Part shown: positions 33,440 through 42,914 of the stretch, one piece after another
Position numbering within the stretch: the stretch's first letter is position 1
How the letters are laid out: the number at the start of each line of letters is the position of its first letter
DNA from: a virus
Virus record (IMG/VR): IMGVR_UViG_3300044451_000434
Coordinates: 62,001 to 126,000 of that record
Reading direction: 5' to 3' (one strand)
DNA length: 64,000 nt
Made by a program: the position numbers and the translations under genes
The notes under the pieces: generated by a model
What the model was told of the DNA's origin: nothing
What the model saw: the letters and a program-made list of their open reading frames with translations, nothing else
The model's database searches: none

Positions 33440-36400
33440 CGACGCAGTACGTTGCTCTCAGTCTGATCCGCCAACTCCACCTGCTGCTGCAGGCGGAACA
33501 TGGACGCGATCTTGGACTTGAGATCTCCATACGCATTACGCTCACTCTTCTGCTCGGGGATCACAAAAGCCGTTTCTGACCCTGCCGAAGCCGTCTTCAG
33601 GCCCTTGGCGACGACACCCTCTGCGAACATTGCCTTCTCAAGGTCCATGAGCTGAGCCACCTTGTAGCCCATCAACTCCTTGGCTTTTGCAGGAAGATTG
33701 TCTGCAGAGATCATCCCCGCAGCCACCATCTTGCCAGCAACCTTGAGAGCCAACTCGCTGGAATCTTCACCAGCCTTCTTTTTTGCATAGCCGCCAACTG
33801 GACCGGATTTGCCGGAGCCAACTTGGCCGCCTGTCATGAGATTCTGCTTCTCTGCACCGTTCTGACCGCCAACCGGAATGGAAGGCAGGCTCAGACCTGC
33901 AGACTCGTTGCCCTCTGGAACTTCAAGTTCTTCCATGCCCTCAAGACCCTCAGAGGTGCCCACGTCGCCAAGATCTGCCTGGTTCTGCACCAGTTCAGTC
34001 TTGAGACCAAGTTCAGATGCGAGTTTGGCCAAGGAGTCGGAGAATGCTGCCTTCCGATTATCAAGTTTGCTAGAGGCAGACTTTCCTGATCCCTGAACGC
34101 CGCCTGTGGCCATGTTGCCCTTCTCACCCTTGATCTTGTCACCCTTGAAGCTAGGGCCGTCAACGGGAACCTTGGGCATGTCTGCATCGAAGCCGTCGCC
34201 GTGCTCGCTGCTGAGCGGCTTGCCGCCATTCTCAACGACCTTTAGCGACTTCAGACCAGCCTTGCCAGTCATGACGGTGCCAAGTTCTGGCTGCTTCTGT
34301 GCATGACCTATCTCCACAGCCTTCTCTCCCGCCTCCTTGGTAAGGGCAGATGCAAGGCGGGATATGTCAAGTTCCAACTTGCCTACGCCAACGACCCTGC
34401 CACGACGTAGAGCCATAGCCTCCTTCTCAATCTCATAGGATTTGTCTGACTTCGAACTAGCCTCATTTGGAGCAGTCTTTTTCATGACTGCCTCTTTCTC
34501 TTCTTTTTCTCCATCAGAATAATCACGGCCTTCGGCTCCAACCATGTGTGAAACCTCGGCAGGCTCTTCTGCATCCATGTCTTCAGTGTCTTCGGTGTCT
34601 TCAGTGTCTTCAGTGTCTTCAGTGTCTTCGGTGTCTTCAGTGTCTTCAGTGTCTTCAGTGTCTTCAGTGTCTTCAGTGTCTTCAGTGTCTTCAGTGTCTT
34701 CAGTGTCTTCAGTGTCTTCAGACCCATCCATGTCAAAATCATCAGACATCTCTGGCTCCATATCGACTTCCGTGTCCATGTCGACATCGTCTTCACCATG
34801 AGCCTTAGCTAGAGCCTTCTGTATCTGCTCTTCAATCTGCTCAAGAACATCTGGGGTCACGTCGAGGCTGATGGAAACTGTCTTTTGATTGTCATTCTCA
34901 AAACCATCCTCGCCATCGAATGGATCTGATTCTTCCATTTCGTCATCTCCGTGTGATTCTGTTTCGCCATCTTCTTCTGTCAGATCTTCAGCGAGGTATT
35001 CCTCATCCTCAGCATAGGCAGCCTTGATCATCTCACAGGCGCTAGAAGCCTGCTTAATACCCATGCCTTCGCGAACGAGATCCTCAACACATTCGCACAT
35101 GGGATCGGGCTGCGCCCAAGATGAAGCAACTTTGTCAGCCACAGTCGTGCTGTATATGTTTGCACTAGCGAGCTTGCTGCACACGCAATCAGGCAGTGTG
35201 TTTCCACGACAGGGGCCGCTGAGCGCCACAGAATCAGCGCCGTATCTCCTAGCGAGTTTTTCCATGCACTCATTCATTGGGAACTCACCATGCATGGTGA
35301 ATGCCTTCTTGAATGATCCGATGGCGGTGTCTTCTTTAGAGGCTATCTTGACATGTTTTACAGCACCCATGCTCAATGCCTTGTTCAGAACTTCAGCCTT
35401 CTTTACAACAGACATGCTGTCGAATTTTGCACGATCAATTCCCACAGAAGTGAGAGCGTAATTGATCGATGCACGCTTGCGGGCGCAACTGCTGCATGAT
35501 GCCTTCTTGAACTCTGGCACCCACTCCCACTGGGCATACGCGTCCTTGGGAGAAGTGGCTGATGCAGCAAGACGAACCTTGTACATCTGCCCAGAGTCCA
35601 AACACATCCATGTTTCATTGTCGAGCTTAACTGTATTTCTATTTCCAGTGATTGGACTCACAGATCCTAGAGGACCTTTGCTAGCGATCTTCCTGAGTGT
35701 TTCTGGAGTGAGGCGCGTGGATGCAGCAACAGGTGGTAGTCCGGGCGCACCTGCAGGAGGCATGCCGGGCGGCATTTCGGCGCCAATCCCGCCAAGACCC
35801 TTGTCTGGCTCTGCAGGGTTGTCGCCGCTAACATCATCTTGGTCAACATCTCCGTCAGTAATTTTGTCAAGAAGAGATGCGTCTGGAATAACCTTGATTG
35901 TGAATCCACTGCCACAACCTGGACCCTTGCACTGGCTCTTACCGCCAGAAACATCAACATCTTGGTTGCCGCACACGACGCAAACCGCAGCAGGCGGCTT
36001 GGCTTTGCCGGGTTGGTCATACCCAGCATCAAGACCGAGAGGATCCTGAGGAGCTGGAGCAGGAGCTGCTGGCATACCAGCGGGAGCTGCTGGTGCTGGA
36101 GGGGCGCCTGTCAGCGCCTCTGCGCCAGGAATCCCTGGAGGCATAGCGCCAGGAACTGCTGCGCTAGCACCCATGCCTGCCGGGTTGAGAGCGCTAGGCA
36201 TGGCACCTCCAACCTGAGCCTTCTTCTCAAGCCGCTCAATCTCTTCAAGCAATTTCGCACGGCGAGATATCCTTTCCTCGCGGGAATCAAATGAATCAAC
36301 AGAAGTAGTTGCGACATTCGTCTTCAATGACTTATTTTTCATGTTCTCCTCATCGGATGTAAACTTGTGGTATGCATCCTCCTCTTCGGGTGTCAGCATG

Positions 36401-39141
36401 CTTGCCTCTTTGACCACTGCCTCAACGATCCCATTAGCTTCATCAAAATCTATTGACATCGGAACAATATCAACACCAGGGAAACGGTCGGATATCATCC
36501 CTTGGGCAAACTTGGTGACCTCTGCTATGAAGTTGATGCGGTCTGCAGGATCTGAAGAAATGTCCTCGCCAACGGTGCAGCAGACCTTATACATACCATC
36601 TTCAGGACGGAATGCCTGACGCACAGCGTCCTCAAACGAAGCTTCTTTGGCCATAACTTCAGTAGCATCAGAAGCCATCTTTATGGCCTGCTCAACAGCC
36701 AAATCGTTGCTAGCGCAGTGAACAAATGCCCGAATCGCATCTTCGGCGGAAACATTTTTTGCATTATCTGCGATGGAGGCCAAAACGAGGTCGATTGGCT
36801 CAGCCATGAGACCTGCGGAAGCTCCCTTGGTCATCTCGGAGTTTCTTTCGGCAACTTCACGACGCTGAGACACAGTCCAAGGGGCTGCATTTATGGAAAC
36901 CATGAATGCAGCCTTGGCAGATCTTGATGGCTTGCCCGATATGTACTGCGCGACCTTTGAGATGTCAAAAGGATCCAAACCGTATATCGCTATGCCATCG
37001 GCAAGCGCACGAGTTGCGATCTTAACAAGATCAACTGCGCTTGCCTTCTTAGACATCGATCCGAGTTGAGCCTCTGTGGTTGCGGTTGGCTCGATCCACT
37101 TATGATCTTTGCGGAGCATATCGAGCTGGGCAGACTGCACATGGTCTGTCCACTCTGCTGGTATCTTGGCAAAAATCTCGCGGGCTGCATCCTCCCACTG
37201 ACCCTCTGTGATGGTTTCTGGGAAAGAATTCCAGCGGGCCATGAATCCGTTGGATCCGCTAGCAAGCTGCATCTCTGTGGTGCCATCAGGCGATCCAGAC
37301 CTCACCTGCGGTGATGCACTAGAGACATCTGCGAACGCAGGCTTTGATGCGCCAAGACGACTATCTGACTCGATGATCTCAGTGTATTCCGCACCAGTGC
37401 GTGCGCCTATGCCTTTGCCATCAACAAATTGCCCTTCAGTGGTGGTCGGGGGAGAGTTGTCGGTGCGATTTGAAGCTGTTTTAACGGTGCGGTTGTTGGT
37501 ATTCAATTCAGGCTCCTTACTAGAGTTAATGTTTTCTTGTGTTTCGAGGGATGCGAGAATGATGCGAGCTGCGCCTTCGGGATCTTCGGCAATTGCTCTC
37601 CTCAAGTTATGAGGAAATGCATCTGCAGATGATGCTCTGACGACACGCCCGTCAACCACTTCTGTTACGAATGATTCGCCGTCAGAGTCGGCGGATATCA
37701 CAACAGAGCAGTTGGCTGATGCAATTTTTGCAATGATTTGATTCTGTGCCAAAAGATCCTCCGAAGGAAAGTGCTCGCCATCCTCCACGCGGATGGCAAG
37801 TCCTTTGCCTCTATTATTATTTTTTTTCCAAACTTCCTCCCCAAAAGCTGCTCTTGGAATAAAAGTTGGTTTAGTAACCCTACCTATGTCATCACCCACA
37901 TCTTGGAGAGACGGAGTTCCCAAAGAAATCGGCCTTGTGGGGGATTGCTGAGGCACAGACATGGGGGCGACTGCAGTGGGCGCCATTGAAGATGGCGTGG
38001 TTTGTGATATTTTTCCACCATCGACGGGTGATGCGGGGGCAGATGTGCCTTTAGCCATTTGTTCAGAAGATGGAGATGGCAGTTGTGCATAGCCCATTTC
38101 TATAAGTTCGTCTGTGGTTTTTTGCACATTAGACATGACCTTTACAAGATCGCTGACATACTCCATAGAAACTGCCTGTTTTTGTGCCATCATGGACCTA
38201 GCAACACGTTCAAGCAGATTCATTGCCTCATTCAATTCCCCAATCTCTTGTCGACCAGCCACCTTTTCCATTCCACAAACCCCGTCCTTGCAGAATGTTT
38301 CCTCTGCCACCTTGCTGAAACCCTCATTTACGGCTCTAACTTTCTCAACAAGGCTAGCAATCTTTTTGCGAACACCTTCTGGATTCAATATTTCATGAAC
38401 TAGACAATCGTGACATGCTGGGTTGACCACAAAACTGTCTTCTATAAATTTGACTCCGAAATTATGTTCAAAAATCTGTTGATCTTTGTGGATGTGAACT
38501 TTCTTTTCATCCTTTTTGCATCCGCAAACTGGACAGGGTTCTTCACTAGCGTTAGGAGATTCATGATACTTGCAGAGATGTTCGCCATTGAATCGCTTCT
38601 TCTTACGTTCTTTGATGTGTGAGCAAAATTCTTTTGCTGTCGCGGCTCTGTGATGGCATATACTGCAGCATGAATACTGCACCTGACAACCCATCGATGT
38701 GCCATTCACATATCCCTGTTCTATTCCTCTAGCAAGCCTAGGAAAAGCAACGCGATCAACCATATTGATGGTATATATGCCGCCTGCGGCATCGTCGTAC
38801 CATGCATGGACAACCTTGCCCCTTGCCTTCTCAATATCGTCATTTTGGTGGTTGACAAAAACTGGAACCCCGATGAATGTTTTGGCAGCATGTTTCAGTT
38901 CAGTCTCGCTAAACCAGTCACCATTGTCATTAACCTCATCCTTCTTTATAGCAAATACTTTGACAAATAGATGATCAGGGTGCTCCTTAACGGCTGCAGT
39001 TATGTCGAATCCATTCAGATCAACACCAACCTTAGCCGCCTGCTTCTGCAATACATTAGTGTTGAATTCCTCCCAATCCTCAGGTACATTAAGAGCAGTA
39101 ACCTGCCTGACTCCGGAAATGGCAAACTTGTTGGGAATCAT
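33427..39141 (-). CDS. Giant prohead protease fused to scaffold-like polyprotein (1,904 aa)
   Basis: Starts in an ATGA overlap with the preceding gene. Residues 50-165 read as a phage prohead protease: GDWFSETELKHAAKTFIGV, FVNHQNDDIEKARGKVVHAW with His98, and IEQGYVNGTSMGCQVQY with Ser149, the usual His/Ser pair. Cysteine clusters follow (CCSICHH at 158-164, CPVCGC near 203), then long helical, acidic and Ala/Pro-rich regions to residue 1904. There is a second CxxC set near 1050 (CVVCGNQDV) and about 16 Glu-Asp-Thr repeats near 1474-1521. Such proteases are normally 200-300 residues; this length suggests a protease-scaffold fusion that cuts itself up during head maturation. Motifs of type K-x-A-S recur over 20 times. 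Confidence 0.85.
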   Translation of the reverse strand: MIPNKFAISGVRQVTALNVPEDWEEFNTNVLQKQAAKVGVDLNGFDITAAVKEHPDHLFVKVFAIKKDEVNDNGDWFSETELKHAAKTFIGVPVFVNHQNDDIEKARGKVVHAWYDDAAGGIYTINMVDRVAFPRLARGIEQGYVNGTSMGCQVQYSCCSICHHRAATAKEFCSHIKERKKKRFNGEHLCKYHESPNASEEPCPVCGCKKDEKKVHIHKDQQIFEHNFGVKFIEDSFVVNPACHDCLVHEILNPEGVRKKIASLVEKVRAVNEGFSKVAEETFCKDGVCGMEKVAGRQEIGELNEAMNLLERVARSMMAQKQAVSMEYVSDLVKVMSNVQKTTDELIEMGYAQLPSPSSEQMAKGTSAPASPVDGGKISQTTPSSMAPTAVAPMSVPQQSPTRPISLGTPSLQDVGDDIGRVTKPTFIPRAAFGEEVWKKNNNRGKGLAIRVEDGEHFPSEDLLAQNQIIAKIASANCSVVISADSDGESFVTEVVDGRVVRASSADAFPHNLRRAIAEDPEGAARIILASLETQENINSSKEPELNTNNRTVKTASNRTDNSPPTTTEGQFVDGKGIGARTGAEYTEIIESDSRLGASKPAFADVSSASPQVRSGSPDGTTEMQLASGSNGFMARWNSFPETITEGQWEDAAREIFAKIPAEWTDHVQSAQLDMLRKDHKWIEPTATTEAQLGSMSKKASAVDLVKIATRALADGIAIYGLDPFDISKVAQYISGKPSRSAKAAFMVSINAAPWTVSQRREVAERNSEMTKGASAGLMAEPIDLVLASIADNAKNVSAEDAIRAFVHCASNDLAVEQAIKMASDATEVMAKEASFEDAVRQAFRPEDGMYKVCCTVGEDISSDPADRINFIAEVTKFAQGMISDRFPGVDIVPMSIDFDEANGIVEAVVKEASMLTPEEEDAYHKFTSDEENMKNKSLKTNVATTSVDSFDSREERISRRAKLLEEIERLEKKAQVGGAMPSALNPAGMGASAAVPGAMPPGIPGAEALTGAPPAPAAPAGMPAAPAPAPQDPLGLDAGYDQPGKAKPPAAVCVVCGNQDVDVSGGKSQCKGPGCGSGFTIKVIPDASLLDKITDGDVDQDDVSGDNPAEPDKGLGGIGAEMPPGMPPAGAPGLPPVAASTRLTPETLRKIASKGPLGSVSPITGNRNTVKLDNETWMCLDSGQMYKVRLAASATSPKDAYAQWEWVPEFKKASCSSCARKRASINYALTSVGIDRAKFDSMSVVKKAEVLNKALSMGAVKHVKIASKEDTAIGSFKKAFTMHGEFPMNECMEKLARRYGADSVALSGPCRGNTLPDCVCSKLASANIYSTTVADKVASSWAQPDPMCECVEDLVREGMGIKQASSACEMIKAAYAEDEEYLAEDLTEEDGETESHGDDEMEESDPFDGEDGFENDNQKTVSISLDVTPDVLEQIEEQIQKALAKAHGEDDVDMDTEVDMEPEMSDDFDMDGSEDTEDTEDTEDTEDTEDTEDTEDTEDTEDTEDTEDTEDTEDTEDTEDMDAEEPAEVSHMVGAEGRDYSDGEKEEKEAVMKKTAPNEASSKSDKSYEIEKEAMALRRGRVVGVGKLELDISRLASALTKEAGEKAVEIGHAQKQPELGTVMTGKAGLKSLKVVENGGKPLSSEHGDGFDADMPKVPVDGPSFKGDKIKGEKGNMATGGVQGSGKSASSKLDNRKAAFSDSLAKLASELGLKTELVQNQADLGDVGTSEGLEGMEELEVPEGNESAGLSLPSIPVGGQNGAEKQNLMTGGQVGSGKSGPVGGYAKKKAGEDSSELALKVAGKMVAAGMISADNLPAKAKELMGYKVAQLMDLEKAMFAEGVVAKGLKTASAGSETAFVIPEQKSERNAYGDLKSKIASMFRLQQQVELADQTESNVLRRVFK
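34579..34722 (-). repeat. Tandem 9-base repeats coding Glu-Asp-Thr
   Basis: Sixteen consecutive 9-base units (GTCTTCAGT on the plus strand, a few with G for A) inside the protease/scaffold gene. They code an acidic (EDT)n run flanked by other acidic sequence. The near-perfect identity implies recent slippage expansion, and the length should vary among relatives. Confidence 0.97.
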
Positions 39142-39551
39142 GCCTTCAATGTTCTCGGAATTTTCACATCGAACAAATGGTTCAATGTGTAGTTGAATTG
39201 ATTCTTAGGATATGGTATTCTGTATTTTTCTGAAAGAAAAGACAGAGCAGAATATATATTGCTAAAATATTTGCCATACGGACTGTATACTTTCGACTCA
39301 AATTTTTGCCAATCGAATGGCAATTTTTTGATGCCTGCGAAAAATGACTTCTTGAGATCTCTAGTTCTTGCTGGCGAGCAGACAACATAATAATCTGAGT
39401 TGGTGGTATAGTCGTGTCCCTCCCACCTATGGTACGCCCCAGGACCAATATCCCTCTCGTATCTCTTCTTGAGAGGCTCCGTGCGCTGCGTGTATGCCTC
39501 TTCCCAAGTGATGTTGCGGTCACGTATCCTGCGTGCTGAAATCTTCAGCAT
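39138..39551 (-). CDS. Hypothetical protein between portal and protease (137 aa)
   Basis: The ATG at 39551 (MLKISARRIRDRNITWEEA) has AGGTGA six bases upstream and overlaps the portal gene end by 32 bases; the frame runs to 39614. The product is basic and aromatic-rich, with HRWEGHDYTTNSDYYVVCS and a C-terminal FNYTLNHLFDVKIPRTLKA. No catalytic motif is recognised. Its stop overlaps the protease/scaffold ATG. Probably a minor head protein or assembly factor. Confidence 0.75.
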   Translation of the reverse strand: MLKISARRIRDRNITWEEAYTQRTEPLKKRYERDIGPGAYHRWEGHDYTTNSDYYVVCSPARTRDLKKSFFAGIKKLPFDWQKFESKVYSPYGKYFSNIYSALSFLSEKYRIPYPKNQFNYTLNHLFDVKIPRTLKA

Positions 39552-41730
39552 GGGATTCACCTGCTGGCAAGAAAATTTCTGCCACATCTGTGGAAATGAC
39601 ACGGGGCTCTCCATTATATAAAGATGCAGCAGTTTTGCTCAAAATCCTCCGCTCTTCTATCGCTTCTCTTATATTTGACATGACAACTTGAGAAACTTCA
39701 TCCGCTCGACTGTTGAGAGCGTTCTCTTTTATCCTTATAACCCTCCACCCGAGTTGCGCGAGCTTAATGTCCCTTGCTCGGTCACGCTCGATGGCTTCTG
39801 GGTCTGAATGCCACATTTCTCCATCTGCTTCCAAATCGACCCCTATTTGGGGATATGCAAAATCTAGAAGGAAAGGTTGTCTCTGACCGGGCATGTACTG
39901 CTTAAATTGTGCAAAAAGTGGATAAGGAACCGCAAGTTGGTTGAGAATAGATGCCAATTTCTGCTCAGGCTTTGTCAAAAATATCTGCGTGGGTTGTGAA
40001 TGCTTAGGCATATCTTTTGTCTTGTAACCCTTGCCCTTTTTGAATATCTTTCCAGGCAAAACAGATGCGACTGACGCCATAGGCGGAACTCCAAAGTCGC
40101 CACCAGGAGCAGGGGCTGCGGGCGGAACGCCACCAGGAGGAGAAATCCCCAAATCCATTGGCGGTGCTCCTGACCCAATGGGCGCAGGAGCGGATGGCAT
40201 GCCTCCGCCCATGCCTCCCAACCCTCCAAGATCTCCAATTCCTCCCCCGCCAATGCCACCAGAGCCGCCACCTGAAGTGGCACCAAGAACTTGGCCTCCA
40301 GCACCAGCCATAACCTGTTCTTCCCTCATGCGTGAAATCTCAACGTCGAAGTCTATGTCAAACATATCAAGTAACTTTTGTCTGCTGATAACCGTCTTGT
40401 CATACAACTGCAGGATCTTGTTCAAATATTCAGAGTTGTCACGTAGGCGAAGATCGTTCCACTTTATTTTTGGATACAACCACACGGTTTCATTCAACTG
40501 CTTCGACTTTGCCGTATCAACAAAACCCTGCATTTGAGCAACAGGCAAGAATATGTTTCTCTCGGCCCAATGCGCCAATTCCATTCGCCAAGTTTCAAGT
40601 CTTCTGATGAGAGTCTCCACGCCGACAGCAGCACCAGAATAAGCCTGCATCTCTCCGTTGAGCAAGGTTTGATTGAGCATCAAACCGTCAAGCATCTCCT
40701 TGCCAATATATTCCATCTGATTGCTTATGTCATGGATTTTCCCAGTTGCACCCTCCCAAGTCATCTCGAATGCGTTGTGAGTAACAATGGTCAAATTTGG
40801 ATCATTTGCGACTGCAGCTAGTTGAGCCTGCACATCTGCAATATCCGTCTCATTTGCAGGGCGCTCGGCAGTTCCCACCTTAACTATTCTTATTGGCAAT
40901 ATATGGCGCTCTGCCACGATCCAGTTCGCTGTCATCAACTTGGTTTTGTATGCAATCGTCATGAAGAGTCGACGCAGCAATGACTCTCCATAAGTTCCAT
41001 AAGGACTCCCCTTGTGTCGCAAATGACTCACGCAGCGCGGACTGAGAGGTATGGCCTGCCCAGCAGCAACAAGATCACGAATCTGCGGAGATATCTTGTC
41101 ATAGACATCCTTCGGCTTCTTCTGCTGAACCACTCTACGCAAATCATCATCTGGCAGCATGGCAATTGTTGGGTGGTCAGCAAGTTGCGTGTTTTGAACC
41201 TCAACGAAATCTGGATTGAGAATCATCAGTCTTTTGAATGTTCCACCAGGATGATTGCACACCCTTCCATCGGGAAGTGTTGCTTTGCCTCCACACACTG
41301 GGCAGTCTATTTCCAAAAACACAAAAACATCACCAAGTAAAAAATATTCGTGTGATATCTTTCTGAACCAGTAATCAAGGTTGAGTTTTTCGATCATGTG
41401 CTCAAAATAGTTTAAGACCTTTCGATCTCTGCATTCTAATTTGAATCCATTCATAGGAAATGTTGCATAAAAATCTATGCCACCAGCAGCCTTAGGCTCG
41501 TTTTCATAATAAAAACGTGCCCACTGGTAAACTTCTTTACGCCTGCTTGCAATCTGCCAACTCTGTGGCGTATGCAGGGGAGAGAAAAACATCGGTTGGG
41601 TGAATATGGTGGATACATTCCCGCCCACATACTGAGCCGCTTTGGTCAGCGGCAACGGAACTATTGTTCCGTTTGCATACATCTTGTTGTCCGCAACGAA
41701 TTCACTACTTGTTTTTTTCTTGTTTGCCAT
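39520..41730 (-). CDS. Portal protein fused to a DUF559/Vsr-like nuclease domain
   Basis: 736 residues. Residues 1-470 look like a portal: EVYQWARFYYENEPKAAGG, LLRRLFMTIAYKTKLMTAN, DISNQMEYIGKEMLDGLML, and the wing/clip-like end DRLLDMFDIDFDVEISRMRE region; a Cys set C143, C146, C158 (CPVCGG) may bind metal. A Gly/Pro-rich linker spans about 473-557. Residues 586-690 match the DUF559 pattern of very-short-patch-repair-type endonucleases: KPEQKLASILNQ, GQRQPFLLDFAYPQIGVDLE, ADGEMWHSD, RDIKLAQLGWRVIRIKE, with the expected D, E and H residues. The portal is the DNA gate of the capsid; a nuclease attached to it is unusual. The tail carries a KTAAS motif. Confidence 0.85.
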   Translation of the reverse strand: MANKKKTSSEFVADNKMYANGTIVPLPLTKAAQYVGGNVSTIFTQPMFFSPLHTPQSWQIASRRKEVYQWARFYYENEPKAAGGIDFYATFPMNGFKLECRDRKVLNYFEHMIEKLNLDYWFRKISHEYFLLGDVFVFLEIDCPVCGGKATLPDGRVCNHPGGTFKRLMILNPDFVEVQNTQLADHPTIAMLPDDDLRRVVQQKKPKDVYDKISPQIRDLVAAGQAIPLSPRCVSHLRHKGSPYGTYGESLLRRLFMTIAYKTKLMTANWIVAERHILPIRIVKVGTAERPANETDIADVQAQLAAVANDPNLTIVTHNAFEMTWEGATGKIHDISNQMEYIGKEMLDGLMLNQTLLNGEMQAYSGAAVGVETLIRRLETWRMELAHWAERNIFLPVAQMQGFVDTAKSKQLNETVWLYPKIKWNDLRLRDNSEYLNKILQLYDKTVISRQKLLDMFDIDFDVEISRMREEQVMAGAGGQVLGATSGGGSGGIGGGGIGDLGGLGGMGGGMPSAPAPIGSGAPPMDLGISPPGGVPPAAPAPGGDFGVPPMASVASVLPGKIFKKGKGYKTKDMPKHSQPTQIFLTKPEQKLASILNQLAVPYPLFAQFKQYMPGQRQPFLLDFAYPQIGVDLEADGEMWHSDPEAIERDRARDIKLAQLGWRVIRIKENALNSRADEVSQVVMSNIREAIEERRILSKTAASLYNGEPRVISTDVAEIFLPAGESHAEDFSTQDT

Positions 41731-41757
41731 GAGATAATACCCTGTAGTGGTTTTTCG

Positions 41758-41946
41758 TCATGATGCCTGCACAGCAACAATCTTGGCTATAGATGCACCA
41801 CAGTTAATACAATTGGACGCTGTTGGGTTGTTGCAACCATTACAAACCGGACAATTTTTCTTCCAGCCTGCCATTGGCTTTTTTTTCTTGCCATCACTAA
41901 AAGGGGTCGAAAAGGGGTCAAATGCGGCGGTTTTAGATGCTGTCAA
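41758..41946 (-). CDS. Small zinc-ribbon protein before the portal (62 aa)
   Basis: ATG at 41946 overlaps the preceding stop as ATGA. The middle holds CPVCNGCNNPTASNCINCG, that is CxxCxxC and CxxC pairs, the pattern of a small zinc ribbon. A basic stretch GKKKKPM precedes it. It is 62 residues, encoded directly upstream of the portal. Function unknown; it could bind DNA or another head protein. Confidence 0.7.
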   Translation of the reverse strand: MTASKTAAFDPFSTPFSDGKKKKPMAGWKKNCPVCNGCNNPTASNCINCGASIAKIVAVQAS

Positions 41947-42914
41947 CCCTTTTTTTTTGATGCAGAAAAATTAAATGGGGCGAAAGTAACGCGACCATCG
42001 TTGCCCTTCAAATCTCCGCGTGCTGCAGACATCCTGGCTTCAAAAGAACGAAACTCAGGAATAAATGGACGTGAACTGCCATCAGCTGGCACACGCAGAT
42101 CATTACCGACTGGTATAACCTTATTTACCTCAAAACGATCCTCGATGTAACCGCCGCCCGAAAGACCATGATCTCCATCGAAAGGACGATAATACTTGTC
42201 CATCACATTGCCACGCCACAATGTTTCAAAATCTATGTCGTAAATACCACCGAAGAAAAACTGATTGCTTTTGTTACGCTCGAGAGCAGAGAGATTGCTC
42301 TCCACATCTCTTATGATCGGACTTGGTCGAACCTGTGTTGGACCAAAAATAACAGTTTTGTCCATATCACCATGTGAGGCCTGCTTGGTCAAGTTGAAAA
42401 CATTTTCCTTGGAAGCAGTCTTGACTGTTTTAATACTCTTCGCAACCCGCTCCGCAAGGATAGCAATCTGCTCATCTGAAGCTTCCACTACCCTGTCAAC
42501 GGCAGTTGCTGCTTTTTCAATTGCATCCACTGGAACCACAGATGGAGAAATCATATCAGAATATATTAGGAATGCCCTGTCAACAACATCAGCAGAACTT
42601 TCTGAATTTTCATCCTGCTGATAAAAATCTTTAAGAGCCTCTTCAAACATGGAGGCGTTAGGTGATGCGCCGAGACGAGGGGCGAAAAAACCATTCCACA
42701 CCTCATTGTAACCAGATCCAGGCTCGTTTTCCCTTCTGAAACTATTCAGGAAATCAAACATTTCCGTGTGATTTGAGAATGACGGCAACTCCACTTGTTC
42801 CAAGCCCGCAGTCTGTGGGGCAACCGGATTCGTGGCAAGTGGGTATTCAGGTATGAGCGGCTGCTCTACCTCCGTCGTTCTTGTCTGCGCAAATTTGGAA
42901 AGATTGAATTTCAA
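41943..42914 (-). CDS. Head-region hypothetical protein (323 aa)
   Basis: ATG at 42914 (MKFNLSKFAQTRTTEVEQP), ATGA-coupled at both ends. The N-terminal 130 residues are Pro/Glu-rich; a helical middle (AIEKAATAVDRVVEASDEQ) leads to VKTASKENVFNLTKQAS. The last 120 residues are Gly/Asp/Phe-rich (GGGYIEDRFEVNKVIPVG). SKFAQ and VKTAS fit the K-x-A-(S/Q) motif repeated in this gene block. Likely an internal head or scaffold-associated protein. No family recognised. Confidence 0.72.
   Translation of the reverse strand: MKFNLSKFAQTRTTEVEQPLIPEYPLATNPVAPQTAGLEQVELPSFSNHTEMFDFLNSFRRENEPGSGYNEVWNGFFAPRLGASPNASMFEEALKDFYQQDENSESSADVVDRAFLIYSDMISPSVVPVDAIEKAATAVDRVVEASDEQIAILAERVAKSIKTVKTASKENVFNLTKQASHGDMDKTVIFGPTQVRPSPIIRDVESNLSALERNKSNQFFFGGIYDIDFETLWRGNVMDKYYRPFDGDHGLSGGGYIEDRFEVNKVIPVGNDLRVPADGSSRPFIPEFRSFEARMSAARGDLKGNDGRVTFAPFNFSASKKKG

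Noticed and set aside
34544-34808. Regular short repeats that could suggest a CRISPR array
   Set aside because: The units are 9 bases with no spacers and code an in-frame acidic repeat, so this is a coding microsatellite.
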